Shown: positions 16,636 through 26,039 of the stretch, piece by piece
Numbering within the stretch: the stretch's first letter is position 1
How the letters are laid out: every line of letters starts with the position of its first letter
Assembly (NCBI RefSeq): GCF_007991735.1
Contig: NZ_BJYX01000014.1
Span: forward strand, 1 to 64,000
Length of the DNA: 64,000 nucleotides
Origin: Terrabacter aerolatus
Lineage (GTDB): Bacteria; Actinomycetota; Actinomycetes; Actinomycetales; Dermatophilaceae
Direction of reading: 5' to 3'
Notes under the pieces: model-generated
The model's input: the letters and a program-made list of their open reading frames with translations, nothing else
What the model was told of the DNA's origin: nothing
The model's database searches: none
Position numbers and translations under genes: made by a program

Positions 16636-19197
16636 GTGGCCGCGCCGCACCGTCACCGCCATCTCACCGCGCGCGTCGTCGCCGGGCTCGCCGCCTCGCT
16701 CACGGTGGCCGTCGCCGCCGTGACGCTCTGGGGAGCCGCCCCGTCGAGCGCGACCCCGGCGGCGACCGTCACCGGGACGTCGACGGCCGACCCCACCACG
16801 ACGGTCACGACGCCACCGAGCGCCACGACAACCACGACCAGCACGACCAGCACGACCAACACGGCGCCGGCAACCCCGACGGACACCCCGACGGTGACCC
16901 CGAACACGACGACGCCACCGAGCGACGGCTACGTGCGGTGGACGCGGATCACTCCCAGCACGACCTCCGTCACCCTGACCTGGACGGCGTACCACGCGTC
17001 CACCTTCATGGTCCGCCGCGACGACGGCACCGGCACCCCCACCCCGACCGGCGGCACCCTCGTCTACTCCGGCACCGAGCTCCGCGCCGTCGACACGACC
17101 GTCACGGCCTGGACCCGCTACCGCTACGTGGTCTGGGCCGACGACGGAGCCGGTGGCTACCTCAGGCCCGCGGCGGCGGTCACGACGACGTCGGTCCAGA
17201 CCGTCCTCGGACTGACCGTCACGCTGACCTCGGCCTCGACGGCGACCGTCGCCTGGACGGCACCGACCGACCCCGGTGTCGCCGCCGTCGTCGTCACGCG
17301 CACGGACCCGTCGGGAGCGGTCCGGACCGTCTACTCCGGGACCGGGACCACCGTCACCGACTCCGGGCTCCTCGTCGGGCGCGGCTACTCCTACACCGCC
17401 GTGGCACAGGACGCCTCGGGCCGCTCCGGTCCCGCCGGTCTGGGCGTCGCCGTGACCCCGAAGCGCACCTGGACCACGACCGTCGCGAGCCCGTATGCCG
17501 GGTGGCCGGGAGCCCTGGCCTGCGCGACGAGCACGTGGTGCCTGGCGGTCGACAACACCGGCTCCTACCAGGTGATGTCGGGCTCGACGTGGTCGAAGGC
17601 CGTGGCCGCCTTCCCCGCGTCGCCGGACCCCGAGTGGGAACCGGTCGTCACGTCGCTGACCTGCCCCGCGGTCGGTCGCTGCTCGGCCATCAGCCTCGGG
17701 CGCGTCGTCGAGTTCAGCAACGGCGGCTGGCGGTCGGCCGGTGCGCCGTCGTCCGGCTGGACCTCGCTCGCCTGCCCGAGCACCACCTACTGCGTCGCCG
17801 TCCGGCGCGACGGCTGGTCCACGACCCGGGTGGGCACGACGTGGACCAGCCCGGCCCGCATCGGCACCCTGCGGGGCGTCGACTGGAACGACGTCTCCTG
17901 CCAGGCAGCCGCCCGCTGCTTCGCCATCGCGTCGGGCAGCTCGACCTCCAGCAGCTGGCGCGGCACCCTGACCGGCACCGCCTGGAGCACCGGCTTCCTC
18001 GCCGGCTACCAGACCGGGAGCCTGTCGAGCATCTCCTGCTCCAGCAGCACTTGCCTCGCCCTCGGTGAGGGGGTCCGCGTCATGGTGTCGGGGACGGCGT
18101 GGTCGGTCCGGTCCATGGACCCCAATCCCTCCTACGTCAGCACGAGCCAGGTCTCGTGCGCCTCGCCGACACTGTGCGTGGCCCTCAACTTCGACAGCGT
18201 CGACCGCTGGTCGGGCGGTTCCGTCGTCGAGCACTCGCGGCTGAGCGCCAACATCGGTCGGGTCCGGGCCGTGTCGTGCCCCCGCAGCGGTAGCGCGTGC
18301 TTCGCGGTCGACGACCGCGGCCGCTTCTACCGCTGGACGCCGACGTCCCACTGGGCCCTGACCGGCACGTACGTCCAGACGACCGGAGGTGTCGGTCGCG
18401 TCGGCTGCCGCACCGCGGACTCCTGCTTCTTCGTCGACCGGAACGGCTGGCTCGTCGCGTGGAACGGCGCGAGGTGGACCCGGTCGGCCAAGTACTTCAC
18501 CCAGCCCGCGACCGTCCAGTGCTCGGGGCCGGGCTTCTGCATCGCGGTCGAGAACGTCAACAAGGTCTACCGCGTCTGGTCCGGCGGGGCCTGGGGCGCC
18601 TCGAAGCCGATGCCGCTCGCCGCCGCCGACGTGTCGTGCGCGAGCCCGACCCTGTGCCTCGGGGTCGACGAGCAGGGCCGCGTCAGCCGCTTCAACGGCT
18701 CGAGCTGGTCCACCCCGGTGACAGCCCTGACCTCGCAGTGGAGCCAGGCCCCAGGGGTCTCGTGCCCCGCCGGTGGCCCGTGCATGCTCGTCGCCTCGAA
18801 CGGCACCTACCGCCAGTACTCCGGCTCGGGCCTGACGCCGACGAGGCTGCTGCCCTCGACCTTCCCGGCAGACGGCTCGCTTTTGTCGTGCGGCAGCCCG
18901 ACGATGTGCATCGCCGTCGTCGACTCCGGCGACTGGGTGCAGTGGAACGGCTCGACGTGGACGGTGCACGCCCAGGACTTCACGGCGTACCGGCTCGGCA
19001 CGCTGACGTGCATCACCGCCGACGACTGCGCGGCCACCTACGCCTACAGCAACGACGACACCCCGGTGACGTGGATCCTGGGGGCGTGGCGGACGGACGG
19101 CACGTCCTACCCTCCGGACGGGCACGGCCGGCCCGAGTGCCCGACGCTGGCGACGTGCTTCATCGGTGGCACGACGACGGTCTCCCGCTCGAGCTGA
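16636..19197 (+). CDS. Secreted protein with two FnIII-like domains and about 14 Cys-paired repeats
   Basis: The start is GTG 16636 after AGGGGAAG; an open frame further upstream overlaps the CDF gene. A signal peptide (hydrophobic run near residues 13-40) and a Thr/Pro-rich linker come first. Two fibronectin type III-like domains follow, roughly residues 95-190 and 195-275. The rest consists of about 14 units of 38-45 residues, each with a Cys pair such as SCASPTLCVALN and a later Trp-bearing SG-S-W turn. These look like propeller blades closed by disulfides. No enzyme motif, anchor or sorting signal is visible; binding or adhesion outside the cell is the best guess. Confidence 0.8.
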   Translation: MAAPHRHRHLTARVVAGLAASLTVAVAAVTLWGAAPSSATPAATVTGTSTADPTTTVTTPPSATTTTTSTTSTTNTAPATPTDTPTVTPNTTTPPSDGYVRWTRITPSTTSVTLTWTAYHASTFMVRRDDGTGTPTPTGGTLVYSGTELRAVDTTVTAWTRYRYVVWADDGAGGYLRPAAAVTTTSVQTVLGLTVTLTSASTATVAWTAPTDPGVAAVVVTRTDPSGAVRTVYSGTGTTVTDSGLLVGRGYSYTAVAQDASGRSGPAGLGVAVTPKRTWTTTVASPYAGWPGALACATSTWCLAVDNTGSYQVMSGSTWSKAVAAFPASPDPEWEPVVTSLTCPAVGRCSAISLGRVVEFSNGGWRSAGAPSSGWTSLACPSTTYCVAVRRDGWSTTRVGTTWTSPARIGTLRGVDWNDVSCQAAARCFAIASGSSTSSSWRGTLTGTAWSTGFLAGYQTGSLSSISCSSSTCLALGEGVRVMVSGTAWSVRSMDPNPSYVSTSQVSCASPTLCVALNFDSVDRWSGGSVVEHSRLSANIGRVRAVSCPRSGSACFAVDDRGRFYRWTPTSHWALTGTYVQTTGGVGRVGCRTADSCFFVDRNGWLVAWNGARWTRSAKYFTQPATVQCSGPGFCIAVENVNKVYRVWSGGAWGASKPMPLAAADVSCASPTLCLGVDEQGRVSRFNGSSWSTPVTALTSQWSQAPGVSCPAGGPCMLVASNGTYRQYSGSGLTPTRLLPSTFPADGSLLSCGSPTMCIAVVDSGDWVQWNGSTWTVHAQDFTAYRLGTLTCITADDCAATYAYSNDDTPVTWILGAWRTDGTSYPPDGHGRPECPTLATCFIGGTTTVSRSS

Positions 19198-19211
19198 GCA
19201 GGAGACCGTCG
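19175..19211. terminator. Hairpin across the stop of the secreted repeat protein
   Basis: CGACGGTCTCC (19175-19185) pairs perfectly with GGAGACCGTCG (19201-19211); the TGA stop is in the loop. It lies between two convergent genes. There is no T-run, so it may end transcription weakly or protect mRNA ends. Confidence 0.55.
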
Positions 19212-19245
19212 GACCGGCCGCCGTGGACCGGGAGGGCTTATGCCG

Positions 19246-21582
19246 TCAGGCCGCGTGGCGCACGACGTCGAAGCGGGTGCGCGCGTGGCCGGCATACCCC
19301 GGCCCCGACGTCGCGTGCTCGACCGAGACCTCGCCACCCGAACGCGTGACGACGACGGTCGTCGTGAGGCGCTGGGCCTCGGCGCCCGGCTCGTCGTGGG
19401 TCACCGTCAGACCGTCGTCCTCGACGAGCACCGACTCCCAGCGACCGTCGACGACCGGGTCGAAGACGTGCAGCTCGACCGACTCGGGGCGGTAGCCGTC
19501 GGTCGACGCCGGCGCCTCGGTCCACATCGGGATGGCCGCGCCGGCGCGGGCGAAGAGCGGGACGCGCTCTAGCGGCGTCTCGACCGTGATCCGCTGGCCG
19601 CCGGGGTGCAGCTCGCCGGTGTGCCAGTCGTACCAGTCCCCCTCGGGGAGGTAGACGGTGCGCGACGTCTGGCCCTGCTCCGTCACCGGCGCGACGAGCA
19701 GGTCGCGGCCGAAGAGGTACTCGTCGTCGAGGTCGACGACGGCCGGGTCGTGCTGGTGGTCGAGGACGAGCGGCCGCTGCACGGGCTCGCCGGTCTCGGT
19801 CGCCCGCACGAACGCCGAGTAGATGTAGGGCATGAGCCGGTAGCGCAGCCGGACCGCCTCGCGGGCGAGGTCGTGGACCTCGGGGCCGAACGACCACGGG
19901 TACTGGTCGATGTTGTCGATCTCGGAGTGGTTGCGGCAGAAGGGAGTCAGCGTCCCCATCTGCATCCAGCGCAGGAAGAGCTCCGGGTTGGTGTCACCCT
20001 GGAAGCCGCCGATGTCGGCGCCGACGAACGGCTGGCCCGACAGCCCGAAACCGCACGCCATCGGCATGCTGACCCAGAGGTGGTCCCAGCGGGCCTGGTT
20101 GTCGCCCATCCAGTTCGCCGCGTAGCGCTGGATGCCCGCGAAGCCGGCCCGCGACAGCACGAAGGTCCGGGCCTCGGGGCGTGCGGCCTTGAGGCCCTCG
20201 ATGGTGCCCATCGCCATGAGCAGGGCGTACTGGTTGTGGTAGCGCTCGTGCTTGGCCCGGCCCTTGTCGAAGAGCATCGCCTGCGGGGCGATCTCGCCGG
20301 TCGCGGGCTCGTTCATGTCGTTCCAGATGCCCGCCAGGCCGGACTCGACGTGCGTGGCGTTGAGCGCTCCCCACCACGAGCGCGCCTCGGGCGTCGCGAA
20401 GTCCGGGAAGGCGGTGTTGCCCGGCCACACCTGGCCGATGTAGGTGTCGCCGCCCTCGGTGCGACAGAAGACGTCCTGCTCCAGGCCGTCGTCGTAGACC
20501 GCGTAGCCCGGGTCGTGCTTGACGCCCGGGTCGACGATCGAGATGGTCCGGAAGCCCTGGTTGGACAGGCCCTTGAGCATGCCGGCCGGGTCGGGGAAGC
20601 GCGAGGAGTCCCACGTGAAGACGCGGTAGCCGTCCATGTAGTCGATGTCGAGCCAGATCCCGTCGCACGGGAACTCGTCGTCGCGGTAGCGCTTCGCGAT
20701 GCGCTCGACGTCGGCCTGGGTGTAGGCGTGCCAGCGGCACTGCTGGTAGCCGAGGGCCCAGATCGGGGGCAGCGTGGCGCGGCCGGTCAGCCACGTGTAG
20801 CGCTCGAGGATGCTCGCCATCGACGGTCCGGCGAAGAGGTACTCGGTCCACTGCCCACCGTGGAAGGTGACGCGGTACTCGTCGTCGTGGCTGAACTCGT
20901 ACTCCCCCCGGTAACCGTTGTCGACGAACGAGCCCACGGCAGAACCGGTCTCGGCGTCGCGCTGGTAGAAGAACGGGATCGTCACGTAGTAGGGGTCGAA
21001 CTCGACGCTCGACATGTCGGACCGGGGGTCGGCGGCGTCGAGGCCCGCGCGGAACTCCGCCGTCGCGTGCTCGTTGAGGACGTCGGTGTTCCACATCGTG
21101 AAGTCGCGACCGCGCCGGTTGTGGTGGCCACCCTTCTCGCCGAGGCCGTAGATGGCGTCGTCGCGGCCGATCCGGCGCCGGGTCGTCCACGCGTCGTTGA
21201 GCGTCGCGTACGTCCAGTAGCGCCCCTCCGGGTCCGGGACCGACTCGAGCACCACCGACCCGTCGGTGCGGTGCACGTCGACACGGAACGGGTCGAGCCA
21301 CAGCGTCACGACGAGCTCGTCCGTCACGAGCCGCCAGGCGTCCTCGCCGGGCTCGGCCCGCCACGTCACCGGCCCCTCCGGCCCGGACGCGAGCGGGTCG
21401 ACGCACACGGCATACGTCGGCTTGGGGTCGAACGACCCGCCCCGGCTCAGCTGGAGGCGCACGACGTCGGGGCGCACCGCGTCGATGCGGAGCAGCTCGC
21501 CGTGCAGCCGGGCCAGGAGCCCTCGTTCGGCCTCCTCGACGGAGTCGACACGCTCGAATCGGATGAAGTGGTCGGTCCTCAT
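19246..21582 (-). CDS. GH31 alpha-glucosidase / alpha-xylosidase
   Basis: The 778-residue protein matches GH31: an N-terminal beta-sandwich (YGLGEKGGHHNRRGRDF), a catalytic barrel with GIWLDIDYMDGYRVFTWD, the nucleophile motif GIWNDMNEP near residue 415, the acid/base Asp in NWMGDNQARWDHL and C-terminal sandwiches. It removes alpha-linked glucose or xylose from oligosaccharides. No signal peptide is visible. The ATG at 21582 follows GGGTGG at suitable spacing. It is about 6 kb from the sugar ABC operon and may act on sugars imported there. Confidence 0.93.
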   Translation of the reverse strand: MRTDHFIRFERVDSVEEAERGLLARLHGELLRIDAVRPDVVRLQLSRGGSFDPKPTYAVCVDPLASGPEGPVTWRAEPGEDAWRLVTDELVVTLWLDPFRVDVHRTDGSVVLESVPDPEGRYWTYATLNDAWTTRRRIGRDDAIYGLGEKGGHHNRRGRDFTMWNTDVLNEHATAEFRAGLDAADPRSDMSSVEFDPYYVTIPFFYQRDAETGSAVGSFVDNGYRGEYEFSHDDEYRVTFHGGQWTEYLFAGPSMASILERYTWLTGRATLPPIWALGYQQCRWHAYTQADVERIAKRYRDDEFPCDGIWLDIDYMDGYRVFTWDSSRFPDPAGMLKGLSNQGFRTISIVDPGVKHDPGYAVYDDGLEQDVFCRTEGGDTYIGQVWPGNTAFPDFATPEARSWWGALNATHVESGLAGIWNDMNEPATGEIAPQAMLFDKGRAKHERYHNQYALLMAMGTIEGLKAARPEARTFVLSRAGFAGIQRYAANWMGDNQARWDHLWVSMPMACGFGLSGQPFVGADIGGFQGDTNPELFLRWMQMGTLTPFCRNHSEIDNIDQYPWSFGPEVHDLAREAVRLRYRLMPYIYSAFVRATETGEPVQRPLVLDHQHDPAVVDLDDEYLFGRDLLVAPVTEQGQTSRTVYLPEGDWYDWHTGELHPGGQRITVETPLERVPLFARAGAAIPMWTEAPASTDGYRPESVELHVFDPVVDGRWESVLVEDDGLTVTHDEPGAEAQRLTTTVVVTRSGGEVSVEHATSGPGYAGHARTRFDVVRHAA

Positions 21583-21640
21583 GCGTCCACCCTGTCAAAG
21601 ATGGACGTCGGTGACGACCACCCGTCCGCGCTCCACCGCC

Positions 21641-23011
21641 TCAGGCGCTCGCGACCCTCGGTGGACCCACCAGGGGATGGCGCACGGCGGCGCCGGTCAC
21701 GGCCGGTGACCGCCCCGACGCGCGCAGCACGCGCACCATCGTGGTCGGGGCCAGCAGGGCCACCGGCGGGTCCTCGAGCTGGAGGACCCGGTTGAACGAC
21801 CGGGTCACGGGCAGGGAGGCGTGCGCCGCGTGGATGACGCGCAGCATGTAGCCGTTGAGCTGCGCCGTGCCGACGGGGCGCGCGCCGACGGTCTGCTGGT
21901 GGCCGAAGTCCCCGCCCACCGCGATGCGCCAGGGCGCCTCGATGATGCGGGCAGCCTTGCGGTGGAAGCGTTTCGGCAGGTCGTCGGACATGATGCCGGT
22001 CCTGGCCACGACTGCGCCGAGCGCTGCGGCCTGGAGCGCGGACGACGTCATGCCCTGCCCGTAGATCGGGTCGAAGCTGCTCGACGCGTCCCCGACGGTG
22101 ACGAGTCCGGGCGGCAGGCCCCGCACCTTCTCGTAGTGGCGGCGCCGGCTCGAGGGGAAGCGGTAGGTCTCGACGTCGGAGACCCGCTCGCAGTGCCGGA
22201 TGAGCTGGGCCACCGCAGGGGTCGACAGGGAGGCGGCGAAGCGCTCGATCTCCACGTCCGCCGTCGGGGGCACGTCGCCGTGCACGCCGGAGAGTGTCAC
22301 CTGCCACCGGTCGCCCTCGACCGGGACGACGGCGCCACCGCGGAACGTGCCCGGGTTCTCGATGCTGACGAGCAGCTTGCCCTCGAAGTCGCCGGGCGAT
22401 CGGCGCAGGAAGAAGGACGTGTAGCCGATGTCGATCCCGACCGTGGTGACGGGCGGGTCGAGCACGTGCGAGGCCGCGAGGTCGTGAGCGATGCGGGAGC
22501 TGCGCCCGGAGCAGTCGACGACGAGGTCGGCCGGCCTCGGCTCGCCGTCGACGACGACCCCGGTGACCCGACCCAGCCGCAGCGTCACGGCGCCGACGGT
22601 CGTGCCGTCCTCGATGGTCACCCCGGGCAGGGCGGCCACCCGGTGGCGCACGACGTGCTCGAGGAGCGGCCGCGTCATGCCGAGGCCCGGCCGGCCCCAG
22701 TGGCCCCGCGCCCGGTAGCCGCCGCCTTGGTGCACCCACGCCTCGCTGCCGTCGACGGGGACCGCGCCGTACGAGGTCAGCTCGGCCTCGATGCCCGGGA
22801 ACCACTCCCGCAGCCGCTCGAGGCCCGCGGACAGGAGCGCGTGCAGGTGCCGCCCCTGCGGCACGCGACCGCGCGGCCCCACCTCCTCGGGGAGGCGGTC
22901 GCGTTCGAGCACGACGACCGACTCGGCGTGGTCGGCCAGCGCCCTCGCCGTGAGCAGCCCGGCCATGCTGCCGCCCACGACGACGACCCGACCCGCGCGC
23001 CCCGCTGCCAT
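21641..23011 (-). CDS. FAD-dependent monooxygenase/oxidoreductase
   Basis: The roughly 456-residue protein opens with VVVVGGSMAGLLTARALADH, the dinucleotide-binding GxGxxG variant of flavin monooxygenases. A second FAD motif, VTVGDASSSFDPIYGQGMTS, is near residue 290. LVVDCSGRSSRIAHDL is also typical of the halogenase/hydroxylase-like group. Substrate is unknown. ATG 23011 has GAGGTGG a few bases upstream; ATG 23023 is possible but GGGGAG would touch it directly. A divergent cupin gene begins about 100 bases away. Confidence 0.85.
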   Translation of the reverse strand: MAAGRAGRVVVVGGSMAGLLTARALADHAESVVVLERDRLPEEVGPRGRVPQGRHLHALLSAGLERLREWFPGIEAELTSYGAVPVDGSEAWVHQGGGYRARGHWGRPGLGMTRPLLEHVVRHRVAALPGVTIEDGTTVGAVTLRLGRVTGVVVDGEPRPADLVVDCSGRSSRIAHDLAASHVLDPPVTTVGIDIGYTSFFLRRSPGDFEGKLLVSIENPGTFRGGAVVPVEGDRWQVTLSGVHGDVPPTADVEIERFAASLSTPAVAQLIRHCERVSDVETYRFPSSRRRHYEKVRGLPPGLVTVGDASSSFDPIYGQGMTSSALQAAALGAVVARTGIMSDDLPKRFHRKAARIIEAPWRIAVGGDFGHQQTVGARPVGTAQLNGYMLRVIHAAHASLPVTRSFNRVLQLEDPPVALLAPTTMVRVLRASGRSPAVTGAAVRHPLVGPPRVASA

Positions 23012-23114
23012 GGTCCACCTCATCTCCCCGCCGGAGACGCCCTGACGGAAACGCACTGACGTAAACGCCCCGACGGACCAGACAAGGCTAGAGCTCTCGG
23101 GGTTTGATGGGGGC

Positions 23115-23540
23115 ATGACCGAGCAGCCCGACGCGCAGGACCTCGCAGCCCAGCCGTGCACCCATGTCGCCGGTGACGAGCTGAGCCCGGCCGACCCGAC
23201 GCCCGGCATGAGCCGGCAGGTGGCCCTGCACACCGCGTCGATGTGGTCGGGCACCGTCGACACCGAGGCCGGCGCCGTCTCCGGCTGGCACCACCACGGC
23301 GACCACGACACCACCCTCTACGTCGTGTCGGGTCGGATGCGGCTCGAGTCGGGCCCCGGCGGGGAGGTCGTCGTCGAGGCTGGTCCGGGTGACTTCCTGC
23401 GCGTACCCGCGGGCGCCGTGCACCGGGAGTCCAACCCGGGTGACGGCACGTCTCGCGCCGTCATCGTCCGCTGCGGGTCGGGCACCCCGACCGTCAACGT
23501 CGACGGGCCGGCCCCGGCGACCCTGGTCGACGGCGACTGA
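23115..23540 (+). CDS. Cupin-domain protein
   Basis: The 141-residue protein is a single small beta-barrel cupin. Metal ligands are seen in GWHHHGDHDTTLYVVSG (motif 1) and in PGDFLRVPAGAVHRESNP (motif 2). Such proteins bind Fe, Mn or Zn and serve as dioxygenases, isomerases or sensors; nothing distinguishes these here. The ATG follows GATGGGGG. It may be paired with the divergent FAD enzyme. Confidence 0.85.
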   Translation: MTEQPDAQDLAAQPCTHVAGDELSPADPTPGMSRQVALHTASMWSGTVDTEAGAVSGWHHHGDHDTTLYVVSGRMRLESGPGGEVVVEAGPGDFLRVPAGAVHRESNPGDGTSRAVIVRCGSGTPTVNVDGPAPATLVDGD

Positions 23541-23573
23541 ACGGCTGCACAACGGCGCGACCTGACGGCCGAG

Positions 23574-23597
23574 CGACCCATCGACCCATCGACCCAT
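23574..23597. repeat. 8-bp tandem repeat, three units, before the SRPBCC gene
   Basis: CGACCCAT is repeated three times exactly, ending 18 bases before ATG 23616 and just before the AGGAGGG ribosome binding site. It occupies the leader of the gene. Confidence 0.85.
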
Positions 23598-23615
23598 CGA
23601 CAGGAGGGACTCGCG

Positions 23616-24005
23616 ATGCGCGCCACCATCACCGTCACGGGCGACGCCGACCCCGCGGTCGCGTGGTCGCGCTACGAGAACCTCGCCCTCTGGACGACGT
23701 GGTCGCCGCAGATCCAGGAGGTCATCGCCGCCACGCCCCGCATCTCCCCCGGCCTCAACGGGCTCGTCGTCGGTCCGCTCGGCGTCCGGGTGCCGTTCGA
23801 GGTGCTGACCGTCGACGCGGATGCCATGCAGTGGAGCTGGCACGTGCGCTTCGGTCCCGTCCACGCGACGCTCGACCACGCCGTGCGTCCCGCACCGGGC
23901 GGGTGCAGCACCGAGCTCGTCATCGACGCGCCGGCCTTCGTCGCCGTCGGCTACCGACCGCTCGCGACTCTCGCCCTCAGGCGTCTCGTCCGCTCCGACC
24001 TCTAG
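23616..24005 (+). CDS. SRPBCC-family (polyketide cyclase/START-like) protein
   Basis: The 129-residue protein has the short helix-grip pattern of SRPBCC proteins: an early YENLALWTTWSPQIQEV segment, GLNGLVVGPLGVRVPFEVL strands and a C-terminal amphipathic helix (ALRRLVRSDL). These proteins hold a hydrophobic ligand in a cavity; no catalytic residue can be assigned. AGGAGGG precedes the ATG at good spacing. Its last 29 bases overlap, on the opposite strand, the end of the next gene. Confidence 0.8.
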   Translation: MRATITVTGDADPAVAWSRYENLALWTTWSPQIQEVIAATPRISPGLNGLVVGPLGVRVPFEVLTVDADAMQWSWHVRFGPVHATLDHAVRPAPGGCSTELVIDAPAFVAVGYRPLATLALRRLVRSDL

Positions 24006-25839
24006 CGTCCGCGGCGCGGCACGTGTCGACGAGCTCGCGCAGCGCGCCGTCGACGTCGGCGGCGTGCTCGAGCGCCGTGACCTCCCGGTCGGCCCCGTGG
24101 ACGCGTATGCCGTGTGGCATCGCCGAGCTCGCGACGAGCGGCAGCGGGTCCGCCTCCGGATGGCGCAGCGACACGTCCTCGCGGTCGAACCGACCGACGT
24201 AGACGGGCTCGACCCCGCGACCGTTGCGGGTGTGCCTCACCACGACGACGTTGACGTCGTCGGTCGCCGGCGCGAGGCTGACGACCTGTTTCGCGGCGGC
24301 GAGGACGGCCGAGGCGAGGCCCGCGGCATACACGACGTTGCGCTCGCGCGCCGTCCGGGGACGCCACCCGGCACGCCCGGCCGGGCCGTCGTCCCGCTGC
24401 TCCTCGGCGACGATGCCGATGGTCGGGAAGCGCACGAGCACGGTGACGTAGTCCCGGCCGGTCACGGGGTCGGTCCCCGCGTCGAGGCACGTCACGTCGC
24501 TCGCGGAGAGGCGCAGCGCCTCGTCGACCACCGCGACGACGGTCGCCGGGTCGTGCGACCTCAGCAGCTGCCAGGCACCCGCCGCCAGCGCGGCGCGCCG
24601 CTGGGTCAGGAGCCGGCGTGCCACGTTGCTGGCGCGCACGAGCGACTCGGCGCGCTCGGCCGCGAGCGTCCTCAGCTCGGCGGACCGGGCACGCGGGAGG
24701 CCGGGAGCCGTGGCCCCGAGGGCGTCGAGCACCCGGTCGCGGATGCTCGCCTCCTCGGCACCCGAGAGCGGCACCGGCGCAGGCACCGCAGGTGGGTGGA
24801 TCGTGACGAAGCCGAGGCGGTGCAGCGACCGGAGGTCTCGTTCGACGGCCAGGGCCGCGTCGCGGTCACCGCCCCGGCGGGCGTCCAGGGCCCGGCGGGC
24901 GAGGTCGTGGATCGACAGCGGCGACTGAGCGTGGCGGTCGTCGTCGAGGCGTGGCCCGTGGAGGCGCTCCGGGTCACTCGCGCGCCCCCCGAGGAGCCGG
25001 CGCAGGCCACGGGGCCGCGCGGCGGTCACGTCCCGGCTCCCTCCGCGACCGTCGCCGCTCGATGTCGACGGATGGGCGACGAGCAGGGCCGTCGCGGCCT
25101 CGATGGCCGGCGTCATGACCTCCGCGAGCGCCGCCGCGACCGGTCCCCCGACCCGGAACTGGACCCGCAGCCCGGAGGGGTGCGCCACGAGGCGCAGGAG
25201 CGGGGACAGCCGGATCCCGGGTGCCAGCACGCCCGCGGTCTCCGACTCATCGCTGGTACCCGTCGCGACGTCGGCGGGAACCTCACCCACGAGCACCCCG
25301 GCGGACCCGTTGAGCACCGAGCCGTTGACGGCAGATCCCTCGAACGCCGCCCCGTTGATCGCTGGCCCATCGAACGCTGGCCCCTCGAGCGCAGGTCCGC
25401 TGGAGGCCCAGCCGTCGGACGCCGAGCGGGAGCTGGAGACGGCGTCGGTGTGACCGCCGGGCTCGTAGTACTCGCGCCCGGCCTTGGTCGGCGGGCGGTC
25501 GCCGGCCCCGACGACGTAGGCCGAGCCGGCCTGCCGCCCTCGCCCGGGGAAGAGCGCAGCGAGCGACACCGTGGACTGCGCGGCCACGGTGCCGACGGGG
25601 AAGGAGACCTGGCCCGTGCGGATCCGGCCGCGACCCTCGCCGCCGACCGCACGGCCATCGTGTCCGGTTGCGCCGGCGCCGTCACCGGACCCGGGGACGC
25701 GCTGCGGGGAGGCCACCGACCAGAAGGCCCAGTCGGCCGGAGGCTCGGGCCAGTCCGGCTCGGGCAGCCAGTCGGCGTGCGGCACCCACGTCGGTGGCGG
25801 CATCGGCCACCCCGGCGGCGGGTTGAATCGAATCGTCAC
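23977..25839 (-). CDS. Trp/Pro-rich N-terminal module protein of unknown function (paralog 1)
   Basis: I do not recognise this 620-residue protein. It starts GTG with TIRFNPPPGWPMPPPTWVP, a tryptophan ladder ending in DWAFW near residue 40. A long Gly/Ser linker follows, including seven degenerate five-residue units (GPALE, GPAFD, GPAIN and so on). The C-terminal half is predicted globular: RDYVTVLVRFPTIGIVAEE, RTARERNVVYAAGLASAVLA and DDVNVVVVRH, then EPVYVGRFDREDVSLR. The same blocks occur in the neighbouring gene, so this is a tandem paralog pair. No membrane segment is visible. The conserved C-terminal half could be an enzyme or ligand-binding fold. Confidence 0.8.
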   Translation of the reverse strand: MTIRFNPPPGWPMPPPTWVPHADWLPEPDWPEPPADWAFWSVASPQRVPGSGDGAGATGHDGRAVGGEGRGRIRTGQVSFPVGTVAAQSTVSLAALFPGRGRQAGSAYVVGAGDRPPTKAGREYYEPGGHTDAVSSSRSASDGWASSGPALEGPAFDGPAINGAAFEGSAVNGSVLNGSAGVLVGEVPADVATGTSDESETAGVLAPGIRLSPLLRLVAHPSGLRVQFRVGGPVAAALAEVMTPAIEAATALLVAHPSTSSGDGRGGSRDVTAARPRGLRRLLGGRASDPERLHGPRLDDDRHAQSPLSIHDLARRALDARRGGDRDAALAVERDLRSLHRLGFVTIHPPAVPAPVPLSGAEEASIRDRVLDALGATAPGLPRARSAELRTLAAERAESLVRASNVARRLLTQRRAALAAGAWQLLRSHDPATVVAVVDEALRLSASDVTCLDAGTDPVTGRDYVTVLVRFPTIGIVAEEQRDDGPAGRAGWRPRTARERNVVYAAGLASAVLAAAKQVVSLAPATDDVNVVVVRHTRNGRGVEPVYVGRFDREDVSLRHPEADPLPLVASSAMPHGIRVHGADREVTALEHAADVDGALRELVDTCRAADARGRSGRDA

Positions 25840-26039
25840 AGCACGGCCCCCTCGGCCACCCCTCATGGCCCTCCCCGCCGGGCAACGTCGCACCACGGGA
25901 TCGCGGCGGAGGGATGGTCCGGAGTCCGCGCACCCGTCGTCGCACTGTAGCGCCGCAGCCACCCCCACGGCCCCCTACCGTCGAAAGGCCACATCTGGCC
26001 CTCGCTCACCCGTCGAGAGGCCACGAAGGGGCGGTCAGG

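Noticed and set aside
16585-19125. Long minus-strand open frame of about 846 codons
   Set aside because: It is antisense to the secreted repeat protein, has Arg/Gly/Pro-rich composition and matches no family.
19606-21795. Plus-strand open frame of about 729 codons
   Set aside because: It mirrors the GH31 gene, which has all catalytic motifs on the other strand.
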